DNA from: Shimia sp965227725
GTDB lineage: Bacteria; Pseudomonadota; Alphaproteobacteria; Rhodobacterales; Rhodobacteraceae
Length of the DNA: 64,000 nucleotides
NCBI RefSeq assembly: GCF_965227725.1
Contig: NZ_CBDDGH010000005.1
Coordinates: 434,001-498,000 of the forward strand
Direction of reading: 5' to 3'
Notes under the pieces: model-generated
Seen by the model: only the letters and a program-made list of their open reading frames with translations
Database searches by the model: none
What the model was told of the DNA's origin: nothing
Shown: piece by piece, positions 1 through 9,900 of the stretch
How the letters are laid out: every line of letters begins with the position of its first letter
Numbering within the stretch: the stretch's first letter is position 1
Made by a program: the position numbers and the translations under genes

Positions 1-153
1 GTGAACCCGCTCTGCTTCAACCAGACCGCTCTGCTGGGCTGTGACGTGTGGGAGCACTCCTACTACATCGACTACCGCAACAAGCGCCCGGCGTATCTGG
101 ACAACTTCCTGAACAACCTGGTGAACTGGGAAAACGTCGCATCCCGGATGTGA
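1..153 (+). CDS. sodB: Fe/Mn superoxide dismutase, C-terminal fragment
   Basis: The window opens inside this gene; 50 codons and a TGA stop are visible. The translation carries the SOD metal-binding signature DVWEHSYYIDYRN (the D and H are two of the four metal ligands) and the usual C-terminal helix ending in NLVNWENVASRM. The enzyme dismutates superoxide to hydrogen peroxide and oxygen in the cytoplasm. Iron versus manganese cannot be settled from this fragment, although alphaproteobacterial enzymes of this type are usually iron- or cambialistic. A hairpin follows the stop, so the gene probably ends its transcription unit. Confidence 0.93.
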   Translation: MNPLCFNQTALLGCDVWEHSYYIDYRNKRPAYLDNFLNNLVNWENVASRM

Positions 154-165
154 TTTGAGGTTCAG

Positions 166-195
166 GTCTCTCGGTGCGTTCGCGTGCCGGGAGAC
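166..195 (+). terminator. Hairpin after superoxide dismutase gene
   Basis: A 13-base stem (166-178 with 183-195, three G-T wobbles) closes a TTCG tetraloop. It starts 12 bases after the sodB stop. The downstream sequence is AT-rich but lacks a clean T run, so termination may be weak or the hairpin may stabilise the 3' end. Confidence 0.55.
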
Positions 196-254
196 GACTT
201 ACTTAATTAAACGTCTCAGTTGTGTTATTGTGCCTCCATTTTTAGGAGGTTTTT

Positions 255-1139
255 ATGTTCCGTTTAGCGATGGTTTTGGGTTTCGTTTTTTCTTTTTCAG
301 GCTGTGAAATTGTTAAGCATGAGGCATACACAGTTGGCGGATATCCTGCATCAGTCGCCGATCAACGTCTAAAGGCGGTAACTTTTCAACAGCATGTGGA
401 TAGGTATCGAACCGCTTTCTCGTTTTTTTCCGTAGTCGCAATGAGTTCCGCCTATAGTGGGGAAAGCGCTGAAGATACTGCGCGAGACGTAGGTCGAGCC
501 TTTGCTTCACTTGAAACACTAGAGGACGCGCTAAAAGTTTGCGGGTTTGATCGCATACCACCTGGGGGAAGTGGTTCGTTTTGCAATGATGTGACAGTTT
601 CGAATGTAAAAGAGTCTAGTTTGGCGTTCGAGACACTTTCGGTTCAGATGCAGCGAGAGCTTGCTGATTTGGTTGCGCGTGCCGCTCGCAATCTGGGCGC
701 GCGCCTCGAACTAGATAAGCTAGATGCATCTTCCGCCACAACAATTGCGAGGTGGTTGTTTGACCTTCGTTCGAATCTACCTGCTGTACGCAACGCATTT
801 GGCGCTTTCAGAGATATGACGCATATCTTCGTCCGAAGCGTTGCAGTTACTTGCGCTGCTCGCAGAACGACAGGCAAATGTGATGATTTAATAAATGAGT
901 TTCATGCGCTTTACGCAAATACACATAGTGGAGACCCTCTAAGGGTGCGCGATAGATCTGAAGAAAAGAGGTTGAAGGCACTGTTGGAACTAAGTGCCAA
1001 GGCAATCGAGGAGAACATTTCTGAATCTTTTGAGTACTGGGATCCCGGCAGAGATGCTGCGGATTCATACATTAAAGCTAAATGCCGTGCTGTCTTAGGT
1101 GACTTCGGGAAATCTGGTTCGATTGCCTTGTGCCCATAG
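255..1139 (+). CDS. Orphan secreted lipoprotein, unknown function
   Basis: I do not recognise this 294-residue protein. It begins with a short lipoprotein signal peptide (hydrophobic residues 4-15, lipobox FSGC with C17 as the lipidated residue), so it is probably anchored in the envelope. The body is mixed alpha-helical in appearance, with several cysteines (C95, C108, and a cluster near 199-208 and the C terminus) that could form disulfides. A strong ribosome binding site (AGGAGG) lies 6 bases before the ATG. Base composition is visibly more AT-rich than every neighbouring host gene, with codons such as TTT, TTA and AAT frequent, which suggests recent horizontal acquisition. It stands alone between two unrelated genes. 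Confidence 0.75.
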   Translation: MFRLAMVLGFVFSFSGCEIVKHEAYTVGGYPASVADQRLKAVTFQQHVDRYRTAFSFFSVVAMSSAYSGESAEDTARDVGRAFASLETLEDALKVCGFDRIPPGGSGSFCNDVTVSNVKESSLAFETLSVQMQRELADLVARAARNLGARLELDKLDASSATTIARWLFDLRSNLPAVRNAFGAFRDMTHIFVRSVAVTCAARRTTGKCDDLINEFHALYANTHSGDPLRVRDRSEEKRLKALLELSAKAIEENISESFEYWDPGRDAADSYIKAKCRAVLGDFGKSGSIALCP

Positions 1140-1303
1140 TAGGTATTTCTATGGAATTTCGATTTTACCGTTCGATTATGCCGGTGCGATTTGGCGTGGT
1201 GCCTGAAATCACGGTGGTTGAGATATCCGCGTGAGGTGGCGACCCGTCCCATGTAAATGCAGGCAAGCAATCTGTATTTGGGGCAAATTTATTTCTTGAT
1301 AAA

Positions 1304-1318
1304 AATAATCGGATTATT
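1304..1318. promoter_or_regulatory. Perfect inverted repeat upstream of siderophore-interacting protein
   Basis: AATAATC-g-GATTATT is a perfect 7-base inverted repeat with a one-base spacer, 41 bases before the preferred ATG of the next gene. AT-rich dyads in front of iron genes are typical of Fur, Irr or RirA control, but this one does not exactly match a consensus I can name, so the regulator is an inference. Confidence 0.45.
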
Positions 1319-1359
1319 AAATCTGCGGGGTTGTGGAGATGTCAGATCAGGGGACCAAC

Positions 1360-2121
1360 ATGCCAAAACCACCGCCCAGAAAACTTGAAGTGCTCCGCAC
1401 TGAGCAAATCACACCAAATATGCTGCGCGTGACATTGGGCGGTGCAGATCTGGCGGGTTTCCCTGAAGGGCGGGAGGGCGGTTATATCAAGCTGCTCTTC
1501 CCTGAGGCACCTCATAGCACGCCTGAGCGGCCGGTGATGCGCACCTATTCCATTCGGGCTTTTGATGCGGCGCAAGGCATCTTATCCGTGGATTTTGCGC
1601 TCCATGGCGACGCCGGGGGGGTGGCGACAGAGTGGGCGCAGGGGGCGCAGCCGGGAGATCAGATTATGATCGCCGGGCCGGGCAGCATTCGGATGAACGA
1701 TCCGGAGGCCGATTGGCATCTGCTCGCGGCGGATATGACGGGCATTCCTGCGCTGATGTGCAATCTGGATCGTCTGCCGGAGAGCGCCACCGGATATGTC
1801 GTGGTGGAGATCACCTCTGAGGCTGACAAACAGCCGCTCTCACTGCCCGCTGGAATGGCGGTGCAGTGGATTGTGAACCCGACGCCGGATCAGACCAAAG
1901 GCCGCCTTGTAGAGGCCATCAAGGCTCTCCCTTGGGGAGAGGGGCGGGTGAGCGTTTGGACGGCCTGTGAGTTTGACAGCATGCGCGCTCTGCGCAGTTA
2001 TTACCGCACTGACCGCGGCGTGGACCGCGATCAGATTTATCTGTCGAGCTACTGGCGGGCAGGGCGCACCGAGGACCAGCACAAGATCGACAAACAGGCC
2101 GACAGCAAAGCCGCCGCCTGA
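1360..2121 (+). CDS. Siderophore-interacting protein (FAD-dependent ferric-siderophore reductase)
   Basis: The protein belongs to the ViuB/YqjH family of cytoplasmic NAD(P)H:flavin ferric-siderophore reductases, which release iron from imported siderophores. The FAD-binding beta barrel comes first, with the diagnostic RTYSIR motif around residue 57, followed by the NAD(P)H-binding half (GPGSIR, then ADMTGIPAL). The C terminus has the SYWRAGRTEDQH ending usual in this family. Length (about 253 residues) is normal. In-frame starts exist at 1333 (GTG), 1339 (ATG) and 1360 (ATG); I prefer 1360 because AGGGGA lies 5 bases before it, whereas the others have no spaced site. No siderophore receptor gene is adjacent in the window. 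Confidence 0.9.
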   Translation: MPKPPPRKLEVLRTEQITPNMLRVTLGGADLAGFPEGREGGYIKLLFPEAPHSTPERPVMRTYSIRAFDAAQGILSVDFALHGDAGGVATEWAQGAQPGDQIMIAGPGSIRMNDPEADWHLLAADMTGIPALMCNLDRLPESATGYVVVEITSEADKQPLSLPAGMAVQWIVNPTPDQTKGRLVEAIKALPWGEGRVSVWTACEFDSMRALRSYYRTDRGVDRDQIYLSSYWRAGRTEDQHKIDKQADSKAAA

Positions 2122-2124
2122 GGC

Positions 2125-2676
2125 TTATGCAAGAGCGGTGTCGAGCATCGCCTGAAGCTCCGTCACATCGCTGGCAACCTGCACAAAGTTGCGCAGGGAG
2201 GCATCGGCAAAGCCTTGCGCGATCACATGATCCACAAGACCGATCAGCGGATCCCAGAAACCGTTGATGTTGAGCAGCACGATGGGCTTGGCGTGCAGTT
2301 TGAGCTGCCGCCAGGTGAGCACCTCAAAGAACTCATCAAGCGAGCCCGCGCCACCCGGCAAAACCACGATCGCATCACAATTCATAAACATGACTTTTTT
2401 GCGCTCATGCATGTTTTCGGTTACGATGAAATTGGTGAGGTCGGTCTTTCCCACCTCCCATTCCAGAAGGTGTGTCGGGATCACGCCGAAAGTCTCTGCA
2501 CCGGATGCCTGCGCGGCGTTTGCCACGGCTCCCATCAAGCCCACATCCCCCGCGCCATAGACCAATCGCCAGTTGTTTTCGGCAAAGCTTGCGCCAAACT
2601 GTTCGGCGGCTGTCTGATAGGCCGCATCCCCGCCGGAACGTGAGCCGCAAAAGACACAGATCGAGCGCGTTGTCAT
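2125..2676 (-). CDS. LOG family protein (cytokinin riboside 5'-monophosphate phosphoribohydrolase type)
   Basis: This 183-residue protein is a bacterial LOG/YvdD-like Rossmann protein (TIGR00730 type) that hydrolyses nucleoside 5'-monophosphates to the base and ribose 5-phosphate. It shows the family motif PGGAGSLDE at about 107-115, with S in place of the more common T, the preceding conserved MHERKKVM stretch at 89-96, and an N-terminal CVFCGS turn. I place the start at 2676 because GGAG lies 6 bases upstream on the minus strand; the reading frame extends 12 codons further without a good site. It converges with the siderophore-interacting gene, the two stops being 3 bases apart. Confidence 0.9.
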   Translation of the reverse strand: MTTRSICVFCGSRSGGDAAYQTAAEQFGASFAENNWRLVYGAGDVGLMGAVANAAQASGAETFGVIPTHLLEWEVGKTDLTNFIVTENMHERKKVMFMNCDAIVVLPGGAGSLDEFFEVLTWRQLKLHAKPIVLLNINGFWDPLIGLVDHVIAQGFADASLRNFVQVASDVTELQAMLDTALA

Positions 2677-2745
2677 GAAATTCTCCAATATGATCAATGC
2701 TGTTTTGACCACAAATAAAGCGGTTGCTAAGGTCTCTCAACCAAG

Positions 2746-4533
2746 ATGGCGACAGAATTTGGGGGTTTGTCGGCGATGACTGAGAAAGCATCAGGGCTCA
2801 GCGGAAATATTGTCTGGGTGGCCGGAGTTGTGGTGGCGATGGGCGTGTCCGTCTATGCGCTGGTCGCGACCGGTGTGCTGGATGGCAGTGCGCCGGAAGA
2901 GACCCCAGTGGTTGCCACCGAAGCGGCGCCTGCACCTCCAACAAACACGTCTGAAGCGGCGGAGCCAGCGGACACAGCCGCAGACCCTGCGCTTTCGGAT
3001 GGGCAAACTGTTGCTGAGAGCGACACCGCGCCGAAGTCTGTTGAACAGACCGTGATCGCCGCTGAACCGAAAGCCGAAGCGGCAGAAGCCCCGACAAACG
3101 ACACTGCGCCAACGGCTGCCGCACCTGTCGCAGAGGCGCCGACATTTGATCTTGTGCGGGTGGATGCGGAGGGCAACACCGTGGTCGCCGGGGCGGCTGC
3201 GCCCAATGCGGTTTTGGCCATTCTTCTGGACGGGGTTGAAATCGCGACCTCTCCTGCTGACAGCACCGGGCAATTTGCGGCCATATTGTCGATTGCGCCA
3301 AGTGATGCGCCGCGCGTTTTGTCTTTGGTCGAGCGGCGCGACGCGGGCGATGTGCCTTCTGACGCGACGGTGATTGTGGCCCCCGTTCTGGCGGTTGCGG
3401 CACCCGTTCCGACCGCAGCAGAGGAAGCCGCGCCTGCCACCGATGTTGCAGCTGCAGAAGGGTCTGAAACACCAACCGCTGAGACCGAGCTGGCTGAGGG
3501 CGAGAACGCCCAGACTGAAGCCGACGTGACCGTGGCTGCTACCGCGACGGCTGAAACCGTTGAGACGGCAGAGCAGGCGGCACCTGCCGCCTCTGCGCCC
3601 AAAGCACCGGCGGTGATCGTCTCAGATTCCCAAGGGGTGCGCGTGCTGCAGCCCGCAGCGCCGGCGGACACATCTGAGGAAGTGCTCGCGGCGGTCTCCA
3701 TTGACTCGATCAGCTACACAGACACGGGCGCGGTGATGGTTTCCGGGCGCGGCGCGGCGGGGCTGTTTGTGCGGCTCTATCTGAACAACGCGCTTGCGGC
3801 CGAGGCGGCAGTTGACGCGAGTGGCATGTGGAGCAGCCAGTTGGCCGATGTGGCAGGTGGTCTTTATGAGATGCGCGCCGATGAGGTGGACAAGAGCGGC
3901 AAGGTGACCTCTCGTGTGCTGACACCGTTTAAGCGCGAAACGCCTGAGACTGTGGCCCAAGCGCGGGCGCAGGCTGATGCCACTGCTGCCAATCAGCAGG
4001 CTGTGGCCGACGCTGCGCCAGCGAATGAGGAAACCACCGCTGCAGCGCCCGCTGAACCAGTAAAGAGCGCGGATCAGGCAGTGGCGTCTGTGGAGCAGGC
4101 CGAGCCTGCGCAGGTGGCGATAGTGCCAGAGACCGCTGAGACTGTAGAGACGGCAGCGGCCACCGAAACCGCGCCAGACACAGCTGAAAGCGCCGCGCCA
4201 GACGTGACCACCGCACTTGAGACGCCGTCACCCGCGCCGGAAGCGGCAGCGCCGGACGTTGCGCAGGCAAGCGGAGATGCGCCTGTTGCCAGTGCGGAGA
4301 GTGCCCCGGTTGTGACAACCGCCTCAACATCTGAGGCCGCGCCATCGGCGGAGGCCGCCAAGCCCGCGGTGCAGATAGTCACCGTACAGCCCGGTTCCTC
4401 GCTTTGGGCGATTGCACGGGACCGCTACGGCGAAGGCTTGATGTATGTGCGCGTTTTTGAGGCCAACAAAGAGAAGATTCAGAACCCGGACCTGATCTAT
4501 CCGGGGCAAGTCTTTGCGGTTCCTGAACAATAA
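2746..4533 (+). CDS. LysM domain envelope protein with long Ala/Glu/Pro-rich linker
   Basis: A single transmembrane helix near residues 20-42 (IVWVAGVVVAMGVSVYALVA) is followed by some 500 residues of low-complexity sequence rich in Ala, Glu, Thr and Pro. Two small beta-rich modules interrupt it (about 128-185 and 318-385). The last 50 residues are a LysM peptidoglycan-binding domain (SLWAIARDRYGEG...IYPGQVF). The arrangement suggests an inner-membrane protein that spans the periplasm and binds peptidoglycan. Starts at 2746 and 2776 are both possible; neither has a strong ribosome site. The next gene, an ATM1-type exporter, follows in the same direction and may be cotranscribed. The exact cellular role is unknown. 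Confidence 0.82.
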   Translation: MATEFGGLSAMTEKASGLSGNIVWVAGVVVAMGVSVYALVATGVLDGSAPEETPVVATEAAPAPPTNTSEAAEPADTAADPALSDGQTVAESDTAPKSVEQTVIAAEPKAEAAEAPTNDTAPTAAAPVAEAPTFDLVRVDAEGNTVVAGAAAPNAVLAILLDGVEIATSPADSTGQFAAILSIAPSDAPRVLSLVERRDAGDVPSDATVIVAPVLAVAAPVPTAAEEAAPATDVAAAEGSETPTAETELAEGENAQTEADVTVAATATAETVETAEQAAPAASAPKAPAVIVSDSQGVRVLQPAAPADTSEEVLAAVSIDSISYTDTGAVMVSGRGAAGLFVRLYLNNALAAEAAVDASGMWSSQLADVAGGLYEMRADEVDKSGKVTSRVLTPFKRETPETVAQARAQADATAANQQAVADAAPANEETTAAAPAEPVKSADQAVASVEQAEPAQVAIVPETAETVETAAATETAPDTAESAAPDVTTALETPSPAPEAAAPDVAQASGDAPVASAESAPVVTTASTSEAAPSAEAAKPAVQIVTVQPGSSLWAIARDRYGEGLMYVRVFEANKEKIQNPDLIYPGQVFAVPEQ

Positions 4534-4617
4534 GTATCTGAGATAGGCTGCAGGGGTGGCATGTCCCGCTGCCAGTGATTAAGTTTGCCCGGCTCACCCA
4601 CAAGCAAGGCAAGCAGC

Positions 4618-6435
4618 ATGGCAGAGAACGAACCCAGCACGCGCGAGATGGCGCAGAAAGAACGTCGCTCCAACTTGCGCATCATCCGCAGTGTGTTGCC
4701 TTACATCTGGCCCAAGGGCGCTCCGGAACTGCGTGTGCGGGTGGTGGTGGCCATGCTGGCGCTTGTGGCGGCCAAAGTTGTCGCGGTTTTCACCCCTGTG
4801 CTTTACAAAAACGCCGTGGACAGCCTCGCGGGAGAGGGTGTGCCGATCTTTGCACTTGGGGCTGTGGGGCTGACAGTGGCCTATGGCACCAACCGTCTGT
4901 TGGCGGTGGGGTTTGATCAGCTCCGCGATCTGCTGTTTGCGAAAGTCAGCCAGCGGGCGTTGCGCCGACTGGCGCTGACCACATTTCGCCACATCCACGC
5001 GCTCAGCCTGCGCTATCACCTGACCCGCCGCACCGGTGCGCTCAGCCGCATTATGGACCGTGGCGTCAAAGGCGTGGCGTTCCTGCTGCGGTTCATGCTG
5101 TTCTCCATCGGTCCTTTGTTTCTGGAACTGGTGATGATCTGCTCGGTGTTGGCAGCGTTGTTTGACTGGCGTTTCCTCTGTGTGGTTGCGGGCACCATGG
5201 TGATCTATGTCTGGTTCACGTTTGCGGTAACCGAATGGCGTCTGCGCATCCGCCGCGTGATGAATGACCGAGACAACGAGGCCAGCCAGCGCGCGATAGA
5301 CAGTTTGCTGAATTTTGAGACGGTCAAATACTTTGGGGCCGAACGCCGCGAAGCCCTGCGCTATGACGAAGCGATGGAAGGCTATGAGGCGGCGGCGATC
5401 AAAACCACAAACTCTCTGGCCGCGATCAACTTCGGGCAGGCGTTCATCATCAACGCCGGCCTGGTGGCAGTTATGGCTATGGCCGCGATGGGGGTTGCGG
5501 ATGGCCAGTTCACCGTCGGCGATTTCGTAATGGTCAACGCCTATATGCTGCAGGTTATTGCACCGTTGAATTTCCTTGGCTTTGTCTACCGGGAAATCCG
5601 GCAGAGCCTTTTGGATATGGGGCAAATGTTTGATCTGCTCAACGACAATGCCGAGATCGCCGATAAACCAAATGCGCAAGCGCTTAAGGTGGCTGAAGGT
5701 CATATCCAGCTGGAGAATGTGGCCTTTGGCTATGAGGAGGACCGCGCGATCCTACAAGGCGTGAGCCTGGATGTGCCGGGAGGACAGACAGTTGCGATTG
5801 TGGGCGCCTCTGGTTCAGGAAAATCCACCATCGGGCGGCTGTTGTTCCGGTTCTATGACGTTCAGGGCGGTGCGCTGCGCATTGATGGGCAGGATGTGCG
5901 GGATGTGACCCAAGAAAGCCTGCATGAGGCCATTGGCGTGGTGCCGCAGGACACGGTGCTTTTTAATGACACCATCCGCTACAACATCGCTTACGGGCGG
6001 GACGGCGCAACGGAAGACGAGATCATCGAAGCGGCCAAAGCTGCGCAGATCCATGATTTCATCGCGGCCCTGCCGGAAGGCTATGACACGGCTGTTGGGG
6101 AGCGCGGGCTGAAACTTTCCGGGGGCGAAAAGCAGCGTGTTGGCATTGCCCGCACATTGCTGAAGAACCCGCCCATCCTGCTTCTGGATGAAGCCACTTC
6201 GGCGCTGGATACGGAAACCGAACAAGGCATCAAGGAAGCTCTGGCGCGCGCCGGGGAAGGCCGCACGGTGATCACCATTGCGCACCGTCTCTCTACCATT
6301 GCGGAGGCCGATCGTATTGTTGTCTTGGAGCAGGGCGAAGTGATCGAGCAAGGCACGCACGCCGCACTTCTGGACAAACAGGGCCGCTATGCGCAGCTTT
6401 GGGCCCGTCAGCTGGCGGATGAAGACGCGGCATAA
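4618..6435 (+). CDS. ATM1/HMT1-type ABC exporter (fused permease-ATPase)
   Basis: This is a 605-residue half-transporter with an N-terminal six-helix ABC exporter domain (about 40-340) and a C-terminal ATPase. Visible motifs are the Walker A GASGSGKST at 396-404, the ABC signature LSGGEKQR starting at residue 500, the Walker B LLLDEAT, and the H-loop histidine in TIAHRLST. It resembles the mitochondrial Atm1 group that exports glutathione-linked sulfur or metal species, and functions as a homodimer in the inner membrane. The reading frame extends upstream to a TTG at 4585, but the ATG at 4618 begins the conserved sequence. The family assignment is firm; the substrate is inferred. Confidence 0.92.
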   Translation: MAENEPSTREMAQKERRSNLRIIRSVLPYIWPKGAPELRVRVVVAMLALVAAKVVAVFTPVLYKNAVDSLAGEGVPIFALGAVGLTVAYGTNRLLAVGFDQLRDLLFAKVSQRALRRLALTTFRHIHALSLRYHLTRRTGALSRIMDRGVKGVAFLLRFMLFSIGPLFLELVMICSVLAALFDWRFLCVVAGTMVIYVWFTFAVTEWRLRIRRVMNDRDNEASQRAIDSLLNFETVKYFGAERREALRYDEAMEGYEAAAIKTTNSLAAINFGQAFIINAGLVAVMAMAAMGVADGQFTVGDFVMVNAYMLQVIAPLNFLGFVYREIRQSLLDMGQMFDLLNDNAEIADKPNAQALKVAEGHIQLENVAFGYEEDRAILQGVSLDVPGGQTVAIVGASGSGKSTIGRLLFRFYDVQGGALRIDGQDVRDVTQESLHEAIGVVPQDTVLFNDTIRYNIAYGRDGATEDEIIEAAKAAQIHDFIAALPEGYDTAVGERGLKLSGGEKQRVGIARTLLKNPPILLLDEATSALDTETEQGIKEALARAGEGRTVITIAHRLSTIAEADRIVVLEQGEVIEQGTHAALLDKQGRYAQLWARQLADEDAA

Positions 6436-6489
6436 GATGGGCGCTGTCCGGGATTTTACGCTCGGGCAGTGGTTTCAAATCAGCTGGTC

Positions 6490-6780
6490 CTAGGTGACGA
6501 CATAGAGCAGCGCACCAATGATCAACACCAACTGAAGCCAAATAATCCTGTTCAGTCGGGTGCAGAAAGGCTGTTTGCGGGTTTTGTGATGAAAGCGCTT
6601 TTGCGCCCATTTTGCGCCGGGGCTGCCGCCGATCAGCGCCAGACACAAAAGGCGGCTTTCCGGCACACGCCAATCGCCTGATAGGGCGCGTCGTTTGTCC
6701 ACGTAGAAGGCCGCGATGCAGGCCAAATTGATCAGGCAGAGATAAGCTGCGCTGGCGATGAGAATGCTTGAGGCGCCCAT
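6490..6780 (-). CDS. DUF1294 small membrane protein
   Basis: The 96-residue product has two hydrophobic segments (about 5-27 and 76-95) separated by the conserved basic DUF1294 core, including YVDKRRA, WRVPE and GGSPGAKWAQ(K)RFHHKT. The family is widespread in bacteria, often fused to cold-shock domains, and has no established function. Its promoter region is AT-rich (6781-6830). The gene converges on the ABC exporter. Confidence 0.85.
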   Translation of the reverse strand: MGASSILIASAAYLCLINLACIAAFYVDKRRALSGDWRVPESRLLCLALIGGSPGAKWAQKRFHHKTRKQPFCTRLNRIIWLQLVLIIGALLYVVT

Positions 6781-6897
6781 TGAAGTTTTGCTTATAATAT
6801 TTTGAAAATAATATTTAAATTCTGATTTCGAGGGTGTCGATTTTGCGCTTGGCTACCTGTGGGTTTAGGCGGGATTGTGATCTGCAAAAAGAAAAAA

Positions 6898-6913
6898 CGC
6901 GCCCGTGGGCGCG
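6898..6913 (-). terminator. Terminator of the RND efflux operon
   Basis: A CGCGCCC/GGGCGCG stem with a 2-base loop is flanked by A- and T-rich tracts on both sides. On the minus strand it is followed by a T run, 25 bases past the end of the RND permease gene. Confidence 0.8.
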
Positions 6914-6938
6914 CTTTCTTTTTTAGGGGGTCTGAGGC

Positions 6939-9900
6939 TTACTCCGCCGCCTGCACACCGCTTGGGTCAGGGTCGTCGTTGGCGGCTTTCTTCTCGCCTA
7001 CGCGCGGGGCCTCTACTTCAGGTGCAAGCGCTGCAGGGTCCATCTTGTCTGCATGGACTTCTTCGACCTCTGCGGTGAGGCCGTCTTCATCCCAGATGAT
7101 CAGCGGGTGACGCACTTTGCGGGCTTCGCGGCGTAGGGCCCAATCCTGACCGGCGCGCGAGGCGCGGCCAAAGGAGAGGCGGGCCAGAAGCCGCATCATC
7201 CAGCCAAAGTAGGTGCCTGCCCAGACCCGCAAGGCCAGCATGGACGGGGTGAACACCAGCGTCAGCACCGTTGCGATGCCAAGGCCAAAGACCACCGCGG
7301 TTGCCAGCTGTTTCCACCACAGGGAGGTCGGGCTGTCGATCGAGTAGCCGCCATTGATGAAATCAAGGCTCAGGCCAAACATCATCGGCGCAAGGCCCGC
7401 CATGGTGGTGATGGTGGTCAGCAGAACCGGACGGATGCGGCTTTGCGCGGTGCGCACAATCGCCTCAATCCGGGGCATGTATTGGGAGTATTCCTGATAG
7501 GTGTCGATCAGAACGATATTGTTGTTCACCACAATCCCCGCCAGCGCCACGATGCCGGTGCCGGTCATGATGATGGAGAAGGTTTGATCCATCACTAGCA
7601 TCCCCACGAGCACACCTGCCGTGGACAGCACCACCGCGAGAAGCACCAGCACCGAGTTGTAGAAGCTGTTGAACTGCGCCAGCAGGATCACGAACATCAA
7701 ACCCAAGGCGGCGGAGAATGCACTGGTCAGGAAGGCGCCGGATTCTTCCTGCTCCTCCTGATCCCCGGTCCATTCCCAGCTCACGGAGCTGTCAAAGGGG
7801 GAGGTTTCCAGCCATTTGGTCAGCTCTGCAATGCGCTCTGTTGGTGTGACCGGCACTTTGCGCGCGTCGGCATCCAGCGCCGCTTGCACGTCGTTGACGG
7901 TTTGCGCGGCCAGAAGCGTGTGGATTTCATAGCGCTCGCCGGTTGCGGCAGTGACCACATCGCCGGTGGCAGACGCGCCTTCCGCCAGCTCGCGCACCAA
8001 GGCCTGTGCCACAGAGCTGTCGGCGTCCTCGGTTTCCAGCTTGATCAGGCCGGTCTCAATATCCGCTTTCACGTCATAAAAGCGTTCCTGATCAATACGG
8101 CTGATCGAGGCGCGCTTTGGCACGGGGGTGCGGGTGATGAAGTTTGAGAGAGGGACAAGGCCTTCGTTGGTGCGCACCTTGATGCTGTCCAGGGTGGAGA
8201 GCACGCGGTCATTTTCAGGCAAACGCAGGCGGATTTCGATTTCCTCATCGCTGCTGTCCACGCGCATGGTGTCAAGCAGGATGCCGCGGGTGACAAGCTG
8301 CACCATCGCGCCCACCGTGGCCACATCCGCGCCATAGCGGCCGGCTTTCTCCACATCCACGTCGATCTGCCAGTCGATGCCGGGCAGGGGCAGGGTGTCC
8401 TCCACCAGCGTCAGGCCCGGGGTGGCTTCAAAGGTGTCGCGCGCGGCAAGCGCTGCGGCGTTCAGCCCATCCCAGCCATCGCCGCGCAGGCGCAGGTGGA
8501 TCGGTTTGCCGGAACCGGGGCCTTGCTCGATTGGTTTGGTCTCCACAAAGAAGCCGGGCAATGTGGCCAATTCCGCATTCAGCTCGTCAAGCACCCGGTT
8601 GCCGCCATAGGCAGGGGCGGTGACTTCGCGTTCAAGAAGGCCAAAGAACCACTCTTCGCGCACGGTCGGGCGCTCTTCCCAGGCGATGATCTCAAACTGC
8701 ACCTGACCGATTGTGTCCGGTGGGGTGTTTTCGCCGCCACCCGGGCCGCCGGTGTCGAGCCCGCCTTCGCCTGCAAAGGAGAAGACATTGCGCACCGCCG
8801 GGTGGGCCATGATGATCTCTTCCGCGGCGCGCACCATCGCGTCTTTCTCCGGAAGGGAGAGGTTACCACGGGCACGTACAAATGCGGAGGCCTGCTCCGG
8901 CTCGGTTTCCACAAAGAACTCAACGCCGTTGTTGTTTTCACCAAAGTAGGTGATCACGCTGACCACGGTGAAAATCACCGCAATGATAGAGACAATCGGC
9001 ATGATCGGATTGCCGACAATAAAGCGGATCAGGTGGCCGAATGGATTCAGGCGATATCCGCTTTTCACCGAGCGGCGTTTGAATTGCAGCTCTGCGGCGC
9101 TCAGGGTGATCGAGGCGGCAAAGGCTGATACCACAAAGAGCACACCACCGACGAGCAGGGGCGCCATGCCGCTGCTGTCTGCGGGCATCAGATAGCCGGG
9201 GTTCAGCATCTGCATCACGCCGGAGAACATGCCCAAGAGCGCCACCGGCACCAGAGCGGCGCGCACAACCCAAGGCAGGCGCGCGCGCAGAACATCGGAG
9301 GCGTGGGAGAACATGCGGCTCATCCGGCCGGAGATCCCGCCCACAACCGGCAGATAGATCAGGGCCACGAGCAGGGATGCGGAGAGCACGAAGATCATGG
9401 TCACGGGCAGCATGCCCATGAATTCCCCGGGCACGCCGGGCCAGAACAGCATTGGAAGGAAGGCACAGAGCGTGGTCGCCGTGGAGCTGATGATCGGCCA
9501 AAACATCCGCTGGGCGGCCTCCACATAGGCATGCATCGGGCCGGTGCCTTCTTTGATGCGCTTATCAGCGTATTCCACGACCACAATCGCGCCGTCCACC
9601 AACATGCCCACCGCAAGGATCAAACCAAACATCACCATATTGGAAATCGTCACGCCCATCAGAGCGAGGAAGGCAAAACACAGCAGGAAGGAGGCCGGAA
9701 TGGCAAAGCCAACAAGCATCGCCGCGCGGCTGCCAAGGGCGGCGAGGATCACAATCATCACCAGCGCCACAGCTGTGAGCACAGAGCCTTCCAGCTGGCG
9801 CACCATGGAGCCGACCGTGCGGCTCTGATCGTTGGAGGTGCCCACCTCGACAGCGGCCTTGAGCTCCTCAGGCCAGCTTTCCTGCGCCTCAGCTAGGGTC

